The translations under genes and the position numbers were made by a program. From an uncultured Proteiniphilum sp. (GTDB taxonomy: Bacteria; Bacteroidota; Bacteroidia; Bacteroidales; Dysgonomonadaceae), in contig CAKMJT010000001.1 of assembly GCA_927407015.1 (NCBI GenBank), positions 1 through 64,000 on the forward strand: 64,000 bases of DNA. Reading direction: 5' to 3'. This document shows, piece after piece, positions 1 through 8,546 of the stretch; positions within the stretch are counted from its first letter, which is position 1, and the number at the start of each line of letters is the position of its first letter. The notes beneath the pieces are model-generated. The model saw only the letters and a program-made list of their open reading frames with translations, was not told where the DNA came from and searched no databases.

Positions 1-2
1 TT

Positions 3-182
3 TCCATTGCGCTTACTGCCGATGTGACCACTGTCGATCTGGCCAAATGTACCGCTGTGGGAATGAACGACTATATTGCCAAACGGCGGTCAAGAACGGA
101 CAGAACCCCTTTGAGGTCCTTCAGGTTATTGCAACCCTTTCTCAAGCGTAGTTTCGTGTATAGCATAGTTATTGACGAATAG
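3..182 (+). pseudogene. C-terminal fragment of a response-regulator receiver domain
   Basis: The window opens inside an open frame reading ALTADVTTVDLAKC...GMNDYIAK. This is the beta4-alpha4-beta5 end of a CheY-like receiver domain of the kind found in Bacteroidota hybrid histidine kinases. The invariant Lys is present, but the Pro that should follow it is missing. From there the frame turns into unrelated basic sequence and stops at TAG, which looks like a frameshift or a broken 3' end. The 5' part lies outside the window. It faces the AraC gene convergently. It could be the true C-terminus of a divergent protein, but decay is the simpler reading. Confidence 0.55.
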
Positions 183-262
183 TCAGGACTCTCTGTCTAT
201 GACCGGGGGTATACCTGAGTAGTTACAAAAAGATGAAAAGTTGGGTTTTTGCCGTTAATTTT

Positions 263-1159
263 TTATTTTATCCTCCCTAAATCCCTGTATTCCAGAGGAG
301 TGAATCCGACTCTCTTTTTAAAAAATGAGAGAAAGTACTCATAGGAGCTAAAATTGAGCTCATACGCAATCTCCTTGACAGAATGGTTTGTTTCGGCAAG
401 TAGTTCTTTTGCCGTGCGGAGTTTTAATTCCTGGAAATATTGTGCCGGCGCATATCCGGTATATTCTTTAAACACCCTTCTGAACAAGGAGTAGCTGATA
501 CCCAGGTTGTAGGCAATTTCTTTCGCATCTATATCTTTATGAATGTTCTCAAGCATGATGACTTTGGCTCGTTCTATTGTTTGGGCCAAATCCTTTGATT
601 CGAAGTTTTTGTTTTGTGCCAATGATAAAATGGTTCCTAAAATATTAAATGCAATTCCAGCCAAATTTTGTTGCGCTGCAGTTTTATCTTCTTTTGCTAC
701 TTTGATGGCTGTCGAGAATAGATTTACGAGATCTTCATTGACCCCCACATTGAGCACCTGATTGTCGGGAGAAATAAATCCATTCGTAACAATGGCATCG
801 ATGATTTTGCCTTCAAAGCCGATATAATATTCATTCCATCCGGTCTCTTTCAGGGGGCAGTACGTATGCCACTGCCCCGGAAAAAGGAGCATCACCTGCC
901 CTTTGGATATGTTTGTCTTCTTCGTGGTGGCCGAAGTAAAGGTTCCCTTGCCTTTGCTGATGTAAACAATTTGATATTCCGATAAGACACGTCCGTTTCC
1001 AGGTTTGAAATAGTAGTTTTTGGGATGGTCGGTAGAGGGATACAACGTGTTCGGGGGGATAGGTTGAAAACCCACCGTGTTGACAGTCAGCCCAAATTTC
1101 TTATCCTTATCACTGACCAGCAGGTATTTAAAGTCAATGCCGAAATCATTGTATCGCAT
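263..1159 (-). CDS. AraC-family transcriptional regulator, probable rhamnose regulator
   Basis: The protein has a cupin-like sensor domain in its first half (SKGKGTFTS, then SKGQVMLLFPGQWHTY). A two-helix-turn-helix AraC domain occupies about the last 100 residues, ending with the family signature (SFFKKRVGFTPLEYR). The start at 1159 (MRYNDFGIDF) gives 298 aa. The longer ORF-track start would add a hydrophobic 25-residue tail that does not fit a cytoplasmic regulator. It is the last gene of the rhaB-rhaA-rhaT minus-strand run. It therefore most likely senses L-rhamnose or a product and activates this operon, possibly also the divergent operon at 5566. Ligand and operator are inferred, not seen. 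Confidence 0.85.
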   Translation of the reverse strand: MRYNDFGIDFKYLLVSDKDKKFGLTVNTVGFQPIPPNTLYPSTDHPKNYYFKPGNGRVLSEYQIVYISKGKGTFTSATTKKTNISKGQVMLLFPGQWHTYCPLKETGWNEYYIGFEGKIIDAIVTNGFISPDNQVLNVGVNEDLVNLFSTAIKVAKEDKTAAQQNLAGIAFNILGTILSLAQNKNFESKDLAQTIERAKVIMLENIHKDIDAKEIAYNLGISYSLFRRVFKEYTGYAPAQYFQELKLRTAKELLAETNHSVKEIAYELNFSSYEYFLSFFKKRVGFTPLEYRDLGRIK

Positions 1160-1227
1160 GTTTTCTGTTTTAGATTTGCATATGTTTTGTCTTTTAACGT
1201 GTAAATATACAAATAAAATCACGCCAA

Positions 1228-1276
1228 AGCACAATGCAGTTCTGGTTCCCTATTATGCAGGGTGCCGCATTGTGCT
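1228..1276 (-). terminator. Inverted repeat between rhaT and the araC-type gene
   Basis: Perfect 10-base arms (AGCACAATGC / GCATTGTGCT) enclose 29 bases that contain a smaller CCCT/AGGG stem. The element sits just after the rhaT stop and before the regulator start, with a T-rich minus-strand stretch after it. It may attenuate read-through from rhaT into the regulator gene. A protein-binding palindrome is the alternative. Confidence 0.4.
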
Positions 1277-1314
1277 GTTACACATCTCAGAGAATGAATC
1301 CGGAATGTGTATGT

Positions 1315-2346
1315 TTATTGGAATAAATTGGGTATCACCAAAGAAAAAATCAATATCGCCATGCCCAAAGCCAGGAAAGTGATCGCTTTTTGTCCTGCTC
1401 CCTTCCACTCCTTCAGGATGATGCCCCATACATTGCTGAAGACGACGTTCAGCGACATAAGAATGCTCCAGGAGAAAGCCATCATGATACTGTCCGGTGT
1501 AAAGAAGCTCTGTCCCATTCCCAATCCGAAGAACTGTGAGTACCATAGCAGCCCTGCCAGCGCACAAAATAAAATATTGTTTGTCAGCACAGCTTTGGAG
1601 GAACGGCCTATTTCTCCGCCGGTCTTGTTTTTCCGGTTCATGTAAAGGCAATAAACCAGATTGGTGATAAATCCACCTACGGTAACCAACAGGGTAACCG
1701 GATTCTGTGCGAACAGTTCCTTTGCTCCGGCAGCAATGGCTGCTTCTTTAATCGGAATACCGGCACTCAGTCCCAGGCTGAAGCAGGCGCTCATTACGCC
1801 GGAAAGCAAGGCAATGAGCAGCCCTTTTTTCAGTGCAAAATCTTTGATGGCTTTCCGTCGCTCTTCCTCAGTCATGTTTTTGGATCGCAAACTACCTGCA
1901 TACCCAACCAGTGCGATCCCAACCAAGGCGACCGCCACGGCAAGTAACAAGATCAAACCCTTGGGTGAGAACAGGTCGGTGCCGGTCAGTATGGCCGGTA
2001 TGAGTGTCCCGAATGCGGCACAGGTACCCAATGCGACCGACTGCCCCAGGGCAATTCCCAGAAAACGCATGCTGAGCCCGAAAGTAAGTCCCCCCACGCC
2101 CCACAATACGCCGTAACCAATGGCTTGCCATGTAGCAGACGGGTGGATGGTATAGATCTCAATCAGTTCTGCCGGGGAGTTGGAGATGAATGCACCCAGC
2201 AAAGGAAAGACAAGCCATGCGAAAATTCCCTGGGTGAGCCAGAAATTTTCCCACGACCACTCCTTGATCTTATTGATGGGAACGTATGAGCTTGATTGGC
2301 CCATACTTCCCACAGCAATAATCAATAAACCGATAATGGTATTCAT
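1315..2346 (-). CDS. rhaT: L-rhamnose/proton symporter RhaT
   Basis: This is an integral inner-membrane protein of 343 aa, matching the usual 344 aa of RhaT. It has about ten hydrophobic segments and an N-terminus (IGLLIIAVGSMGQSSSYVPI) characteristic of the RhaT family in the drug/metabolite-transporter superfamily. It imports L-rhamnose with protons. It starts three bases after the rhaA stop, so the two are surely cotranscribed. Apart from the family-typical basic cytoplasmic loop (RSKNMTEEERRKA), nothing in the sequence is unusual. The identification rests on sequence family and perfect operon context. Confidence 0.93.
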   Translation of the reverse strand: MNTIIGLLIIAVGSMGQSSSYVPINKIKEWSWENFWLTQGIFAWLVFPLLGAFISNSPAELIEIYTIHPSATWQAIGYGVLWGVGGLTFGLSMRFLGIALGQSVALGTCAAFGTLIPAILTGTDLFSPKGLILLLAVAVALVGIALVGYAGSLRSKNMTEEERRKAIKDFALKKGLLIALLSGVMSACFSLGLSAGIPIKEAAIAAGAKELFAQNPVTLLVTVGGFITNLVYCLYMNRKNKTGGEIGRSSKAVLTNNILFCALAGLLWYSQFFGLGMGQSFFTPDSIMMAFSWSILMSLNVVFSNVWGIILKEWKGAGQKAITFLALGMAILIFSLVIPNLFQ

Positions 2347-2349
2347 TGT

Positions 2350-3615
2350 TTACACCCTTTTGGAGGTTATCTGCTCTTCATACTCCTCAATCTCTTTGAT
2401 ATAGGCATCCCCCACGGGAACACCCTGCTGTTGGCAGTAATAACTGTACAGCGCATTCCATGGCATCGCTTTCAGCTCTTCCAGGTAAGCCATTCGCTCG
2501 AAGTTCCTGTCCTGTTTCTCAAAATCCCTCAACTTGTCGGTCGGCTCCAGCAATGCCTGTAACATGGCTTTCTGTGCGGAACGTACGCCCACCACGTACG
2601 CGCCGATGCGGTTGATGGAGGCATCGAAATAATCCAGTCCCACATGTACCCGATCTTTCTGGCCGGAACGAACAATCTCCTGAGCGATAGCGAGCAGTTC
2701 ATCGGTAAGGATCACCACGTGGTCGCTGTCCCAGCGTTCAGGACGACTCACATGCAGGGTTATTTCAGGAACAAATAACAACAGGGAGGATAATTTATCG
2801 GAGATGGTTTCGGTAGGGTGGAAGTGACCGGCGTCCAATGTCAGAAGCATGTTGTTCTTTACGGCATATCCCATATAGAATTCGTGAGAACCTACTACGT
2901 AGCTTTCACTGCCAATGCCGAAAAGTTTACATTCCACACAATCCTTCAGATAATCGGTGCTGATCTTTTCTGACAGTACTTCATCCAATGATTCCTGCAG
3001 CAGCTTTCTGTGTGCATAACGGGATACCGTTTTGTCTTTTTCCCCATCGGGTATCCAGATGTTGTGGATGCAGGGATCGCCCTGTTGGCGGCCAATCTCT
3101 GCCGCTATTCTGCGGCAACGACGTAGATGCTCTTTCCAGAATCTCCGGATTTCCGGATCGAAGTCGGAAAGGGTATAACCGCTGTTGGCCTTATCGTGCG
3201 AGAAGAAGGTGGAATTAAAATCGAGTTTCACTCCTTTTTCTTTTGCCCAATCGATCCAGCTTTGAAAGTGTTTGGGTTCAATTTGATCACGATCCACAAA
3301 TTCACCGCCGAAATCACCATAGATGGCATGCAAGCTTATCCTGTGTGTGCCGGGTATCAGCGAAAACACTTTCTCGAAATCATTTCTCAGCTCTTCAATG
3401 TTTCTGGCTTTACCGGGATAATTGCCGGTCGCCTGAATGCCTCCGGTAAGCTCACCATCCGGATTTTCAAATCCCGATACGTCATCAGCCTGCCAGCAAT
3501 GGATCGAAATAGACAACTTGTCCAATTGCTCAATTGCCTGTGCTGCATCTACTCCCAATGAGGCATACTGCTCCTTTGCTTCCTCAAATGCTCTTTTAAT
3601 CTGTTCTTCCTTCAT
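2350..3615 (-). CDS. rhaA: L-rhamnose isomerase
   Basis: This cytoplasmic enzyme converts L-rhamnose to L-rhamnulose. At 421 aa it matches RhaA (about 419 aa). Metal-binding and active-site segments typical of the family are visible: GIGSESYVVGSHEF, LTLDAGHFHP and RPERWDSDHVV. These supply the Glu, Asp, His and Asp ligands of the two-metal site. It sits between rhaB and rhaT in the minus-strand rhamnose operon, 88 bases downstream of rhaB and only 3 bases upstream of rhaT. The start (MKEEQIKRAFEEAKEQ) fits the usual N-terminal helix. Confidence 0.95.
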   Translation of the reverse strand: MKEEQIKRAFEEAKEQYASLGVDAAQAIEQLDKLSISIHCWQADDVSGFENPDGELTGGIQATGNYPGKARNIEELRNDFEKVFSLIPGTHRISLHAIYGDFGGEFVDRDQIEPKHFQSWIDWAKEKGVKLDFNSTFFSHDKANSGYTLSDFDPEIRRFWKEHLRRCRRIAAEIGRQQGDPCIHNIWIPDGEKDKTVSRYAHRKLLQESLDEVLSEKISTDYLKDCVECKLFGIGSESYVVGSHEFYMGYAVKNNMLLTLDAGHFHPTETISDKLSSLLLFVPEITLHVSRPERWDSDHVVILTDELLAIAQEIVRSGQKDRVHVGLDYFDASINRIGAYVVGVRSAQKAMLQALLEPTDKLRDFEKQDRNFERMAYLEELKAMPWNALYSYYCQQQGVPVGDAYIKEIEEYEEQITSKRV

Positions 3616-3703
3616 ACGTTTATTTTATAGATTTATAGATTGGAATTGCCTGATTTCATCATCAGCGTGTTATCCCTGTTTTATGATGAATTGCCCATTC
3701 TAT

Positions 3704-5188
3704 TTATATTTCTTTGTACACTTCAAGATATCTTTGGTAATGATCATTCCATAATTCGGTATCGGAAGGCTCAAATAGTTCCAATTCTGTGGAATTACGG
3801 ACAATACGGCGTATTTCCTCTTTGTTCTTTACCAGTCCTGCAGCTTTGGCCTGCATCAACAGATTCCCGATGGCGGTAGCTTCTGACGGTCCTGCAACAA
3901 CAGGCAGGCCGATGGCATTGGCCGTAAAAGTGTTGAGCATGTTGTTTCTGGATCCTCCGCCAATGATGTGCAGCTTTTCGATGGAAAAACTGGCCAGTTT
4001 CTGCAAATCCTGTAATACCTGTTTATACCGGAAGGCCAGACTTTCGTATATACAGCGCGCAATTTCGCCGATGGTTTCCGGTACAAACTGGTTTGTTTGC
4101 CGGCAATAGTGCTGAATAGACGCAATCATGGAAGAAGGATTGGCAAAGCAAGATGCGTCAGGATTGATAAAATATTGAAAAGGAGCAGTCTGCTCAGCTG
4201 CTGCCACAATCTCCTCGTACGTTACCGGATTATTCTTCTCCCATTCTTTCTTGCATTGTTCAATGAGCCACATGCCGCAAATATTCTTCAGGAGACGGAT
4301 GGAACCGTCAGCTCCCCCCTCGTTGGTGAAATTGAGCGCATAGGTATCCTCATTAATGACAGGTTCATCGGACTCAATCCCCATCAACGACCAGGTGCCG
4401 GAACTTAAATAGGCAAAATGGGCACTTTCTGCCGGTACTGCCAGCACGGCAGAAGCGGTATCGTGCCCGGCCACCGCGATCACTGAAATATCCTCCTGAT
4501 CGGTCAGGTGTTGCACCGAGGGTGATATCTTTCCTATCGTTGTTCCGGAGAGCACCTTAGGAGCAAACTGCTCTTTCGTCAGCCGAATGGCATCCAGCAG
4601 AGAGGGCTCAAAATCTTTTGTGTAGGGGTTGATCATCTGCGATGTGGATGCGATGGTATACTCCGTGACCATCTGTCCGGTCAGCAGATACGAAAGGGCA
4701 TCAGGCATAAACAGGATTTTATCGATAAGGGGATAGATGGACGAGTTCTCTTTCTGCATCGTATCCAGTTGAAACAATGAATTGAAGTCCATGATCTGAA
4801 TGCCTGTTTTCTCATATACTTCCTTTTTCGGTATCCTGGAGAAAAAACGTTCCGGTGCACCCTGTGTATGGGAGTCACGATAGCTGTAAGGCATTCGCAG
4901 CGGTTCGCCGTCAGCCCCAAAACAGACGAAATCTACTCCCCAGGTGTCGATCCCTACAGAGAGGATGGGGTAATTCCGGAGCTTGGTCTCGCGTAACGAA
5001 TGCACGATTTGCTCGTACAAATAAAGCAAATCCCAGTATAGACGACTGTTCACTTCCACCAGGGGATTGGAAAAACGATGAATTTCCTTCAGTACCAGGC
5101 GGTCATTTTGAACGGTTCCCAGCAGGGCTCTGCCGCTGCTTGCTCCTAAATCGATCGCCAAAAAAGAGATTAAATTGCCTTCACTCAT
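3704..5188 (-). CDS. rhaB: Rhamnulokinase (FGGY family)
   Basis: This enzyme phosphorylates L-rhamnulose to L-rhamnulose 1-phosphate. The FGGY kinase fold is clear: the phosphate loop FLAIDLGASSGRALLG near the N-terminus, the segment LSSGTWSLMGIE, and the adenosine motif IIGGGSRNNML with a following GPSEATAIGN. I start it at 5188 (MSEGNLISFLAID), giving 494 aa. The longer ORF adds 21 non-homologous residues. It is the first gene of the rhamnose operon. A promoter candidate lies about 30 bases upstream. A dedicated rhamnulose-1-phosphate aldolase gene does not follow, unlike in many Bacteroides rhamnose operons. Confidence 0.92.
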   Translation of the reverse strand: MSEGNLISFLAIDLGASSGRALLGTVQNDRLVLKEIHRFSNPLVEVNSRLYWDLLYLYEQIVHSLRETKLRNYPILSVGIDTWGVDFVCFGADGEPLRMPYSYRDSHTQGAPERFFSRIPKKEVYEKTGIQIMDFNSLFQLDTMQKENSSIYPLIDKILFMPDALSYLLTGQMVTEYTIASTSQMINPYTKDFEPSLLDAIRLTKEQFAPKVLSGTTIGKISPSVQHLTDQEDISVIAVAGHDTASAVLAVPAESAHFAYLSSGTWSLMGIESDEPVINEDTYALNFTNEGGADGSIRLLKNICGMWLIEQCKKEWEKNNPVTYEEIVAAAEQTAPFQYFINPDASCFANPSSMIASIQHYCRQTNQFVPETIGEIARCIYESLAFRYKQVLQDLQKLASFSIEKLHIIGGGSRNNMLNTFTANAIGLPVVAGPSEATAIGNLLMQAKAAGLVKNKEEIRRIVRNSTELELFEPSDTELWNDHYQRYLEVYKEI

Positions 5189-5220
5189 GATGAGGTTAAA
5201 TTTTTCTAAAAGATTGTTTG

Positions 5221-5252
5221 CAAAAATAGCGTATAAAACGAATCCTTGCAAT
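5221..5252 (-). promoter_or_regulatory. Promoter candidate for rhaB
   Basis: On the minus strand a -7 box TATTTTTG (5228-5221) fits the Bacteroidota consensus TAnnTTTG. An ATTG at 5252-5249 sits 20 bases upstream, at the -33 position (consensus TTTG). Transcription would start about 25 bases before the rhaB ATG. Confidence 0.45.
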
Positions 5253-5478
5253 GAAAAAAATGATTTAATGACTGTGTTTTTTGATATTGTTCAAAAAAAT
5301 AATCATAAACCAATGCTATCCCAAACGTGCATAAAGAAGATGTCAAAAAACACAGCTAAAAAATCAATTATTGGAATGGTATCCGCGACAAATTAAATAC
5401 ATTTGTGCTTCTTATTGATCGTAGTTATTAGAAACCTGTTATATGATGTGGGGAAAGAAACAAGTATACTGCTATTTT

Positions 5479-5510
5479 TTTGGATTTTTTATGGAATAAA
5501 AGTAACTTTG
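5479..5510 (+). promoter_or_regulatory. Promoter candidate for the dehydrogenase/aldolase operon
   Basis: TTTG (5479-5482), then exactly 20 bases, then TAACTTTG (5503-5510) is a full match to the Bacteroidota -33/-7 promoter pattern. It would give a leader of roughly 50 bases before the E2 start at 5566. Confidence 0.6.
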
Positions 5511-5565
5511 TCTCAGCATAGTTCAGCACAGTGTTTTATTTTGGAAATGCTTAAATCATTTATAA

Positions 5566-6966
5566 ATGGCAGTTGTAGTAATCATGCCCAAGCAGGGGCA
5601 ATCGGTTGAGAGTTGTATCATCACAACATTACATAAGAAAAAAGGCGATATCGTGAAAAAGGGGGATGTCTTGTTCTCTTACGAGACAGATAAGGCTTCC
5701 TTTGAGGAGGAATCACCGGCAGACGGGACCGTATTGGCCTGTTTTTACGGCGAAGGTGATGAAGTGCCCGTCCTGGAGAACATGATGATCATCGGAGAAC
5801 CGGGTGAAGATATCACCCCACTGCTGACCGTAGGTCAGGAGGCTGCATCGGGAAGTCACCCCGATGAAACGGGCAACGGCGTTACTCCTCCCGATATACA
5901 AACAGTAGAACCGGCAGCCGAAACATCGACAGCGACCATCGCCTCTACCCATAACGACAAGACACTACAGGGAGCTTCGGTTCAGGCAGGAAGCCCTGAA
6001 AACCGGTTCATCTCTCCCCGGGCAAAGATATTGGCTGAGAAAAATGCGGTGTCTGTCGCACAACTTACCGGCACCGGTCCGGGGGGCCGGATCATAGAGA
6101 AGGATGTAGAAGCCTATTTGGTCAATCGTCCCAAAATGACACCTCTGGCAAAGAAAGTAGCTGCCGAAGGGGGTGCGCAACCGGCGGCGCCGGGAACAGG
6201 TCTGGCGGGCAGATCCCGTGCGGTAGATCTGTCCGCTCCGGTAAACACCATATACGGCGTTGATTATGAGGATAAGAAGATATCGAACATGCGTAGGCTG
6301 ATTGCAAAATCGATGTATGCCTCGCTGCAAAATTCCGCACAGCTTACCCATCATCTGGGTGCGGATGCCAGACGCATTCTCGATCTGCGCAAGAAAGCCA
6401 AAGCTGCACTTGAATCCGGAAAACTTGCTGTGAACATCACGTTGAACGATATGGTGTGTTTCGCTGTCATCAAGGCGCTGAAAAAATTCCCCGAAGTGAA
6501 TGCCCATTTTCTGGGCGACAGCAAGCGATATTTCCACAAAGTACATCTGGGCCTGGCTGTGGATACCGAACGCGGGTTAATGGTTCCGGTATTGCTCAAT
6601 GCCGATGACCTGTCCATTGCCGGGCTCTGCGGCCAGCTCAAAGAGATTGCCACAGCCTGCCGTGCCGGCAGTGTGAACCCCGATATACTGGCTGCCGAGG
6701 CAGGCACATTCACCGTATCGAATCTCGGCAATTACGGGGTAGAGATGTTCACCCCGGTGATCAACCTGCCACAGTCGGCCATCCTCGGTGTCAATACCAT
6801 CGTACCTCGTCCGAAAGATCTGGGTGACCGGGTCTATGCTTTTGTACCCTATATCGGATTAAGCCTGACCTACGATCACCGGTCGCTCGACGGCGGTGAG
6901 GCAACCCGCTTCCTGAAGCAGATTGCCACTGAAATTGAGAATCTGGAACTTGATGTGCTGATTTGA
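5566..6966 (+). CDS. 2-oxoacid dehydrogenase complex E2 (dihydrolipoamide acyltransferase)
   Basis: This 466-aa E2 has the standard order of modules. An N-terminal lipoyl domain carries the lipoylated Lys in ETDKASFE at about residue 43. A Pro/Ala/Thr-rich linker follows, then a peripheral-subunit-binding domain near residues 145-180 (ISPRAKILAEKN...GPGGRIIEKDV). The C-terminal acyltransferase domain carries the catalytic His-Asp motif YDHRSLDGG near the end. It transfers the acyl group from lipoamide to CoA. It is the first gene of the operon, followed by E3 and fused E1. Substrate specificity (pyruvate, acetoin or branched-chain oxoacid) cannot be read from the sequence. The neighbouring aldolases suggest a sugar-derived 2-oxoacid. 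Confidence 0.9.
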   Translation: MAVVVIMPKQGQSVESCIITTLHKKKGDIVKKGDVLFSYETDKASFEEESPADGTVLACFYGEGDEVPVLENMMIIGEPGEDITPLLTVGQEAASGSHPDETGNGVTPPDIQTVEPAAETSTATIASTHNDKTLQGASVQAGSPENRFISPRAKILAEKNAVSVAQLTGTGPGGRIIEKDVEAYLVNRPKMTPLAKKVAAEGGAQPAAPGTGLAGRSRAVDLSAPVNTIYGVDYEDKKISNMRRLIAKSMYASLQNSAQLTHHLGADARRILDLRKKAKAALESGKLAVNITLNDMVCFAVIKALKKFPEVNAHFLGDSKRYFHKVHLGLAVDTERGLMVPVLLNADDLSIAGLCGQLKEIATACRAGSVNPDILAAEAGTFTVSNLGNYGVEMFTPVINLPQSAILGVNTIVPRPKDLGDRVYAFVPYIGLSLTYDHRSLDGGEATRFLKQIATEIENLELDVLI

Positions 6967-6986
6967 TGATTCGGCGATATGATGAT
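6965..6986 (+). repeat. 22-base post-stop element, copy 1
   Basis: GATGATTCGGCGATATGATG(AT) begins within the E2 stop codon. It matches the element after the E1 stop at 11010-11031 with three mismatches. The function is unknown. Confidence 0.5.
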
Positions 6987-6993
6987 GTGAATT

Positions 6994-7021
6994 GAACTGA
7001 AAGCTGACAACTGACAACTAA
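6994..7021 (+). repeat. Heptamer repeats between E2 and E3
   Basis: Four consecutive 7-base units (GAACTGA AAGCTGA CAACTGA CAACTAA) lie in the E2-E3 gap. They belong to the same NNRCTGA heptamer family as the arrays at 15663-15746 and 21357-21391. Confidence 0.55.
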
Positions 7022-7036
7022 AAAATTATTTTGACT

Positions 7037-8392
7037 ATGATAGATTTACTGATTATCGGTGGGGGTCCTGCCGGATATGTGGCGGCGGAAAGAGCCGGTC
7101 ACAATGGATTGAACGTGGTTCTTTTTGAGAAGAAAGCAATGGGAGGTGTCTGCCTCAATGAAGGGTGTATCCCCACAAAAACATTGCTGTACAGTGCCAA
7201 AATGTACGAAAATGCGTTGCATGGTGAAAAATACGGCGTTTTTGGAGATAACATCCGCTTCGATTATGAAAAGATGATCGCCCGCAAGAATAAGGTGGTG
7301 CGAAAGCTGGTTTCCGGTGTGGAAAGCAAGATGAAAGCCAACAAGGTGACGGTGGTCAAAGGAGATGCGATGATCGAAGGACGTTCCACCGACGGCATTG
7401 AGGTCAGCTGTAACGGTGAAAAATATATTGGGAAAAACCTGCTTGTCTGTACCGGATCCGAGGCCTCCATACCTCCCATTCCCGGATTGAAGGAAGCTGG
7501 AGAGGTGATCCTCACCAACCGGGAGATCCTGGAGATGACCGAGCGACCTGCTTCATTGGTGGTAATCGGTGGCGGCGTGATCGGGATGGAGTTTGCCAGT
7601 TTCTACAATAGTCTGGGAACGAAGGTGACAGTCGTGGAGATGCTCCCCGAAATACTTGGAGGACTCGATTTCGAAATATCGGCCATGCTGCGTGATATCT
7701 ACACAAAAAAAGGCATTTCGTTCAACCTGAATGCAAAAGTGGTGCAGGTGGATGGCAACAAGGTTGTCTTTGTGAAAGAGGGTGTGACCCACACGGTGGA
7801 AGGTGAAAAAATACTGTTGAGCGTTGGTCGTCGCCCGGTTACACAGGGCTTTGGGCTGGAGAAACTGGGCGTGGAGCTGCTGCGTGGCGGCATTAAGGTG
7901 GATGAGAAGATGCGGACCAATGTCCCCGGAGTCTTTGCTGCAGGTGATGTCACCGGCTTCTCTTTGCTGGCCCATACCGCCAGCCGCGAGGGAGAGGTGG
8001 TGGTCAACAACCTCACCGGACGGAATGATATCATGCGTTACAACGCCATTCCGGGAGTTGTATATACCAACCCGGAAGTGGCCGGCGTGGGAGAAACGGA
8101 AGAGTCGGCCAAAGCGAAAAAGATTGCCTACAAGGTGGCCAGGTTGCCCATGGCCTATGCAGGCCGTTTCGTCGCCGAAAACGAGGGTGGTAGCGGTCTT
8201 TGCAAGGTGCTGGTGGGCGAGAAGCATGGTGAGGTGATTGGCGTGTATATGCTCGGCAATCCTTCCAGCGAGATTATCTACGGTGCTTGCATGGCCATTG
8301 AACAGGAGATGACGCTGAAAGAGATGCAGGAGGTGGTCTTCCCGCATCCCACCGTGAGTGAGATATTGAAAGAGACGGTATTTACCTTTTGA
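7037..8392 (+). CDS. Dihydrolipoamide dehydrogenase (E3)
   Basis: This FAD-dependent enzyme re-oxidises dihydrolipoamide with NAD+. It shows the N-terminal FAD fingerprint LLIIGGGPAGYVAA, the redox-active disulfide GGVCLNEGCIPTK, the NAD fingerprint VVIGGGVIGMEFAS near residue 170, the second FAD motif VPGVFAAGDVTG, and the C-terminal catalytic His-Glu region FPHPTVSEIL. At 451 aa it is slightly shorter than the typical 460-475. I use the ATG at 7037 rather than the TTG at 7031 because it places the FAD motif directly after the start. It lies between E2 and E1, so it is dedicated to this complex. Confidence 0.92.
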   Translation: MIDLLIIGGGPAGYVAAERAGHNGLNVVLFEKKAMGGVCLNEGCIPTKTLLYSAKMYENALHGEKYGVFGDNIRFDYEKMIARKNKVVRKLVSGVESKMKANKVTVVKGDAMIEGRSTDGIEVSCNGEKYIGKNLLVCTGSEASIPPIPGLKEAGEVILTNREILEMTERPASLVVIGGGVIGMEFASFYNSLGTKVTVVEMLPEILGGLDFEISAMLRDIYTKKGISFNLNAKVVQVDGNKVVFVKEGVTHTVEGEKILLSVGRRPVTQGFGLEKLGVELLRGGIKVDEKMRTNVPGVFAAGDVTGFSLLAHTASREGEVVVNNLTGRNDIMRYNAIPGVVYTNPEVAGVGETEESAKAKKIAYKVARLPMAYAGRFVAENEGGSGLCKVLVGEKHGEVIGVYMLGNPSSEIIYGACMAIEQEMTLKEMQEVVFPHPTVSEILKETVFTF

Positions 8393-8406
8393 AAGCCAAT
8401 ATTCGA

Positions 8407-8445
8407 TAGTAATTCAATAGTAATTTGGTAGTAATTCAATAGTAA
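8407..8445 (+). repeat. 17-base direct repeat pair after E3
   Basis: TAGTAATTCAATAGTAA occurs at 8407-8423 and again exactly at 8429-8445, in the gap between E3 and E1. It looks like a short satellite. No function is evident. Confidence 0.6.
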
Positions 8446-8453
8446 CGCGAAGC

Positions 8454-8520
8454 GAATAACGTGAACGACGTGAACAAATAACGGCGTAAGCTGAATAACG
8501 TGAACGACGTGAACAAATAA
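8454..8520 (+). repeat. 28-base exact direct repeat pair upstream of E1
   Basis: Two identical 28-base copies (beginning GAATAACGTGAACGACGTGA) lie at 8454-8481 and 8493-8520. Each contains an internal GTGAAC doublet. They fill most of the remaining E3-E1 gap. Confidence 0.65.
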
Positions 8521-8546
8521 TAAGGAAATCAACAAATCAAAATAGT

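Larger units (their letters stand above)
5189..5565. promoter_or_regulatory. Divergent intergenic control region, rha operon versus dehydrogenase operon
   Basis: This AT-rich 377-base gap between two diverging operons holds one promoter candidate for each direction (listed separately). It also holds a small palindrome, ACAAAT-n7-ATTTGT, at 5388-5406. No ORF here looks real. Any AraC-protein operator would be expected here, but I could not define a convincing direct-repeat pair. Confidence 0.6.

Noticed and set aside
5388-5406. ACAAAT/ATTTGT palindrome as the AraC-regulator operator
   Set aside because: AraC-type sites are usually direct repeats near the -33 region. This short AT-rich palindrome is not repeated and could be chance.
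7031-7036. TTG start for E3
   Set aside because: The ATG at 7037 gives the expected N-terminus right before the FAD motif. TTG adds only two residues without support.
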